Source of the DNA: Bryobacterales bacterium
Lineage (GTDB): Bacteria > Acidobacteriota > Terriglobia > Bryobacterales > Bryobacteraceae
Direction of reading: 5' to 3'
NCBI GenBank assembly: GCA_003154855.1
Contig: PMEV01000237.1
Span: 1 to 5,111, forward strand
DNA: 5,111 bases
Both the position numbers and the translations under genes were made by a program. This document shows, piece after piece, positions 4,291 to 5,111 of the stretch. Position 1 is the stretch's first letter, and the number at the start of each line of letters is the position of its first letter. The notes under the pieces are model-generated. The model saw only the letters and a program-made list of their open reading frames with translations. It was not told the origin of the DNA and did no database searches.

Positions 4291-5111
4291 GTGCGCATTC
4301 AGTTACAGCCACTGGGAGCCTCGCTCGACGCCGTCCCCGGCGCCTTGCTGCGGGACCTTCTGTTCAACTATGGCGTCGAATTCCCATGCGGCGGCCGCGG
4401 CCGTTGCAAGCGCTGTCGCGTGCGGGTGCTCGAAGGTTCGCTCCCCATCACTTCGGAAGACGCCGGCCTGCTGTCGGAGGCCGAGTTGCGCGATGGCTGG
4501 CGGCTGGCCTGCCACGCTCGCGCGGATTCTCCCGTCACCCTGGAGGTCGCTCAGTGGGACGCGGCCATTCTGGCCGACGATTCGCCCTTCGACTTTACCC
4601 CGTCCGAGGGGCTGGCCGTGGCCGTCGATCTGGGCACCACCACGCTAGTTGCCCAACTGCTCGACCTCAGCACCGGGTGCGTGCTGGGGGTCCGCACCGC
4701 ACTCAATCCGCAAGCGATCCACGGCAGCGACATCATGAGCCGGGTTCAGTTCGCGCTCACCCGGCAGGGCGCGGTCGAACTCCGGGATCTGATCCGCGGT
4801 CGCCTCGGCATTCTCCTTGGGGAACTGCTCGCAGCCTGCCCCGGCGGCGCACCGGTCCGCGACATCGCGATCGTGGGCAACACCGTGATGCACCACTTGT
4901 TCTGCGGGATCGATGTCGAGCCGCTTTCGCATGCGCCCTTCGAACCGCTCCGCGACGGTCTGGAGCGATTCCCGGCCTCGGACCTCGCCTGGCAGGTGCC
5001 TGGCGACCCCACCGTGCGCTTCCTGCCCTGTTTGGGCGGATTCGTGGGCAGCGACGTGCTGGCCGGCATCCTGGCCACCCGCATGCACCTCGCGAGCGGC
5101 CTGGTGGGCCT
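4291..5111 (+). CDS. RACo-type ATP-dependent reductive activator of corrinoid proteins, DUF4445 family (3' truncated)
   Basis: The frame is open from GTG 4291 to the window edge, giving 273 residues; the rest lies outside. Residues 1-90 form a ferredoxin domain with C33, C39, C42 and C74 (C-x5-C-x2-C-x31-C; FPCGGRGRCKRC, then RLACHA). An ASKHA (actin/Hsp70-like ATPase) domain follows: AVDLGTTTLVAQLLDL (111-126, phosphate-binding), NPQAIHGSDIMSRV (139-152), VGNTVMHHLF (195-204) and FLPCLGGFVGSD. Members such as Carboxydothermus RACo use ATP to drive one-electron reduction of Co(II) corrinoid back to Co(I), restoring methyltransferase cycles. It lies 13 bases after the Cys-rich gene. GTG is chosen because the protein then begins directly with the first ferredoxin strand (VRIQLQPLGASLDAVPG). 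The ribosome-binding site is weak (GAGA at 4276-4279). The corrinoid partner is not in this window. Confidence 0.9.
   Translation, partial: MRIQLQPLGASLDAVPGALLRDLLFNYGVEFPCGGRGRCKRCRVRVLEGSLPITSEDAGLLSEAELRDGWRLACHARADSPVTLEVAQWDAAILADDSPFDFTPSEGLAVAVDLGTTTLVAQLLDLSTGCVLGVRTALNPQAIHGSDIMSRVQFALTRQGAVELRDLIRGRLGILLGELLAACPGGAPVRDIAIVGNTVMHHLFCGIDVEPLSHAPFEPLRDGLERFPASDLAWQVPGDPTVRFLPCLGGFVGSDVLAGILATRMHLASGLVG

Noticed and set aside
4645..5088. Open frames on the - strand opposite the RACo-like gene
   Set aside because: Shadows in high-GC coding sequence; the + strand frame has the Cys ligands and ATPase motifs.
1..5111. CRISPR array, insertion sequence or tandem repeats
   Set aside because: No regularly spaced repeats, no transposase and no terminal inverted repeats were seen in the window.

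Overview
The window looks like a chromosomal segment of a high-GC, Gram-negative-type bacterium, most likely an acidobacterium (Bryobacterales/Solibacter-like). That guess rests on family recollection: the small helix-turn-helix protein, the Cys-rich integrase start and the Cys-rich exported protein are styles I associate with that phylum. No phylogenetic marker other than one tRNA is present. All seven protein genes lie on the + strand; the tRNA lies on the - strand.

Left part (1-1591): the end of a probable integrative element. It holds the 3' end of a small helix-turn-helix gene (excisionase/MerR-like), a good sigma70-type promoter flanked by two inverted repeats, a 64-residue ribbon-helix-helix protein with an AT-hook-like start, and a complete tyrosine recombinase of 386 residues with all catalytic residues. 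The last two genes overlap by one base (TAATG) and are probably co-transcribed.

Middle (1613-1688): an intact tRNA-Lys(UUU) gene on the - strand with an encoded CCA. Its 3' end faces the integrase stop codon only 21 bases away, the classic geometry of an element inserted into a tRNA 3' end. The left side is then the element and the right side the older chromosome.

Right part (1779 to the window end): a tight run of four genes with gaps of 9, 12 and 13 bases. They encode an L-fucose/L-arabinose isomerase-fold protein, an Isc/adrenodoxin-type [2Fe-2S] ferredoxin, a Cys-rich protein with a Tat-like signal, and the first 273 residues of a RACo-type (DUF4445) ATP-dependent reductive activator of corrinoid proteins. 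RACo-type proteins rescue inactive Co(II) corrinoid in methyltransferase systems, so this looks like part of a corrinoid-dependent methyl-transfer or demethylation locus. The ferredoxin could feed electrons to the activator. No methyltransferase or corrinoid protein is visible here; if the idea is right they should lie downstream or elsewhere in the genome. The role of the isomerase-like protein and the exported Cys-rich protein in such a pathway is unknown, and this is the most interesting part of the window. No stretch over 300 bases lacks a gene.
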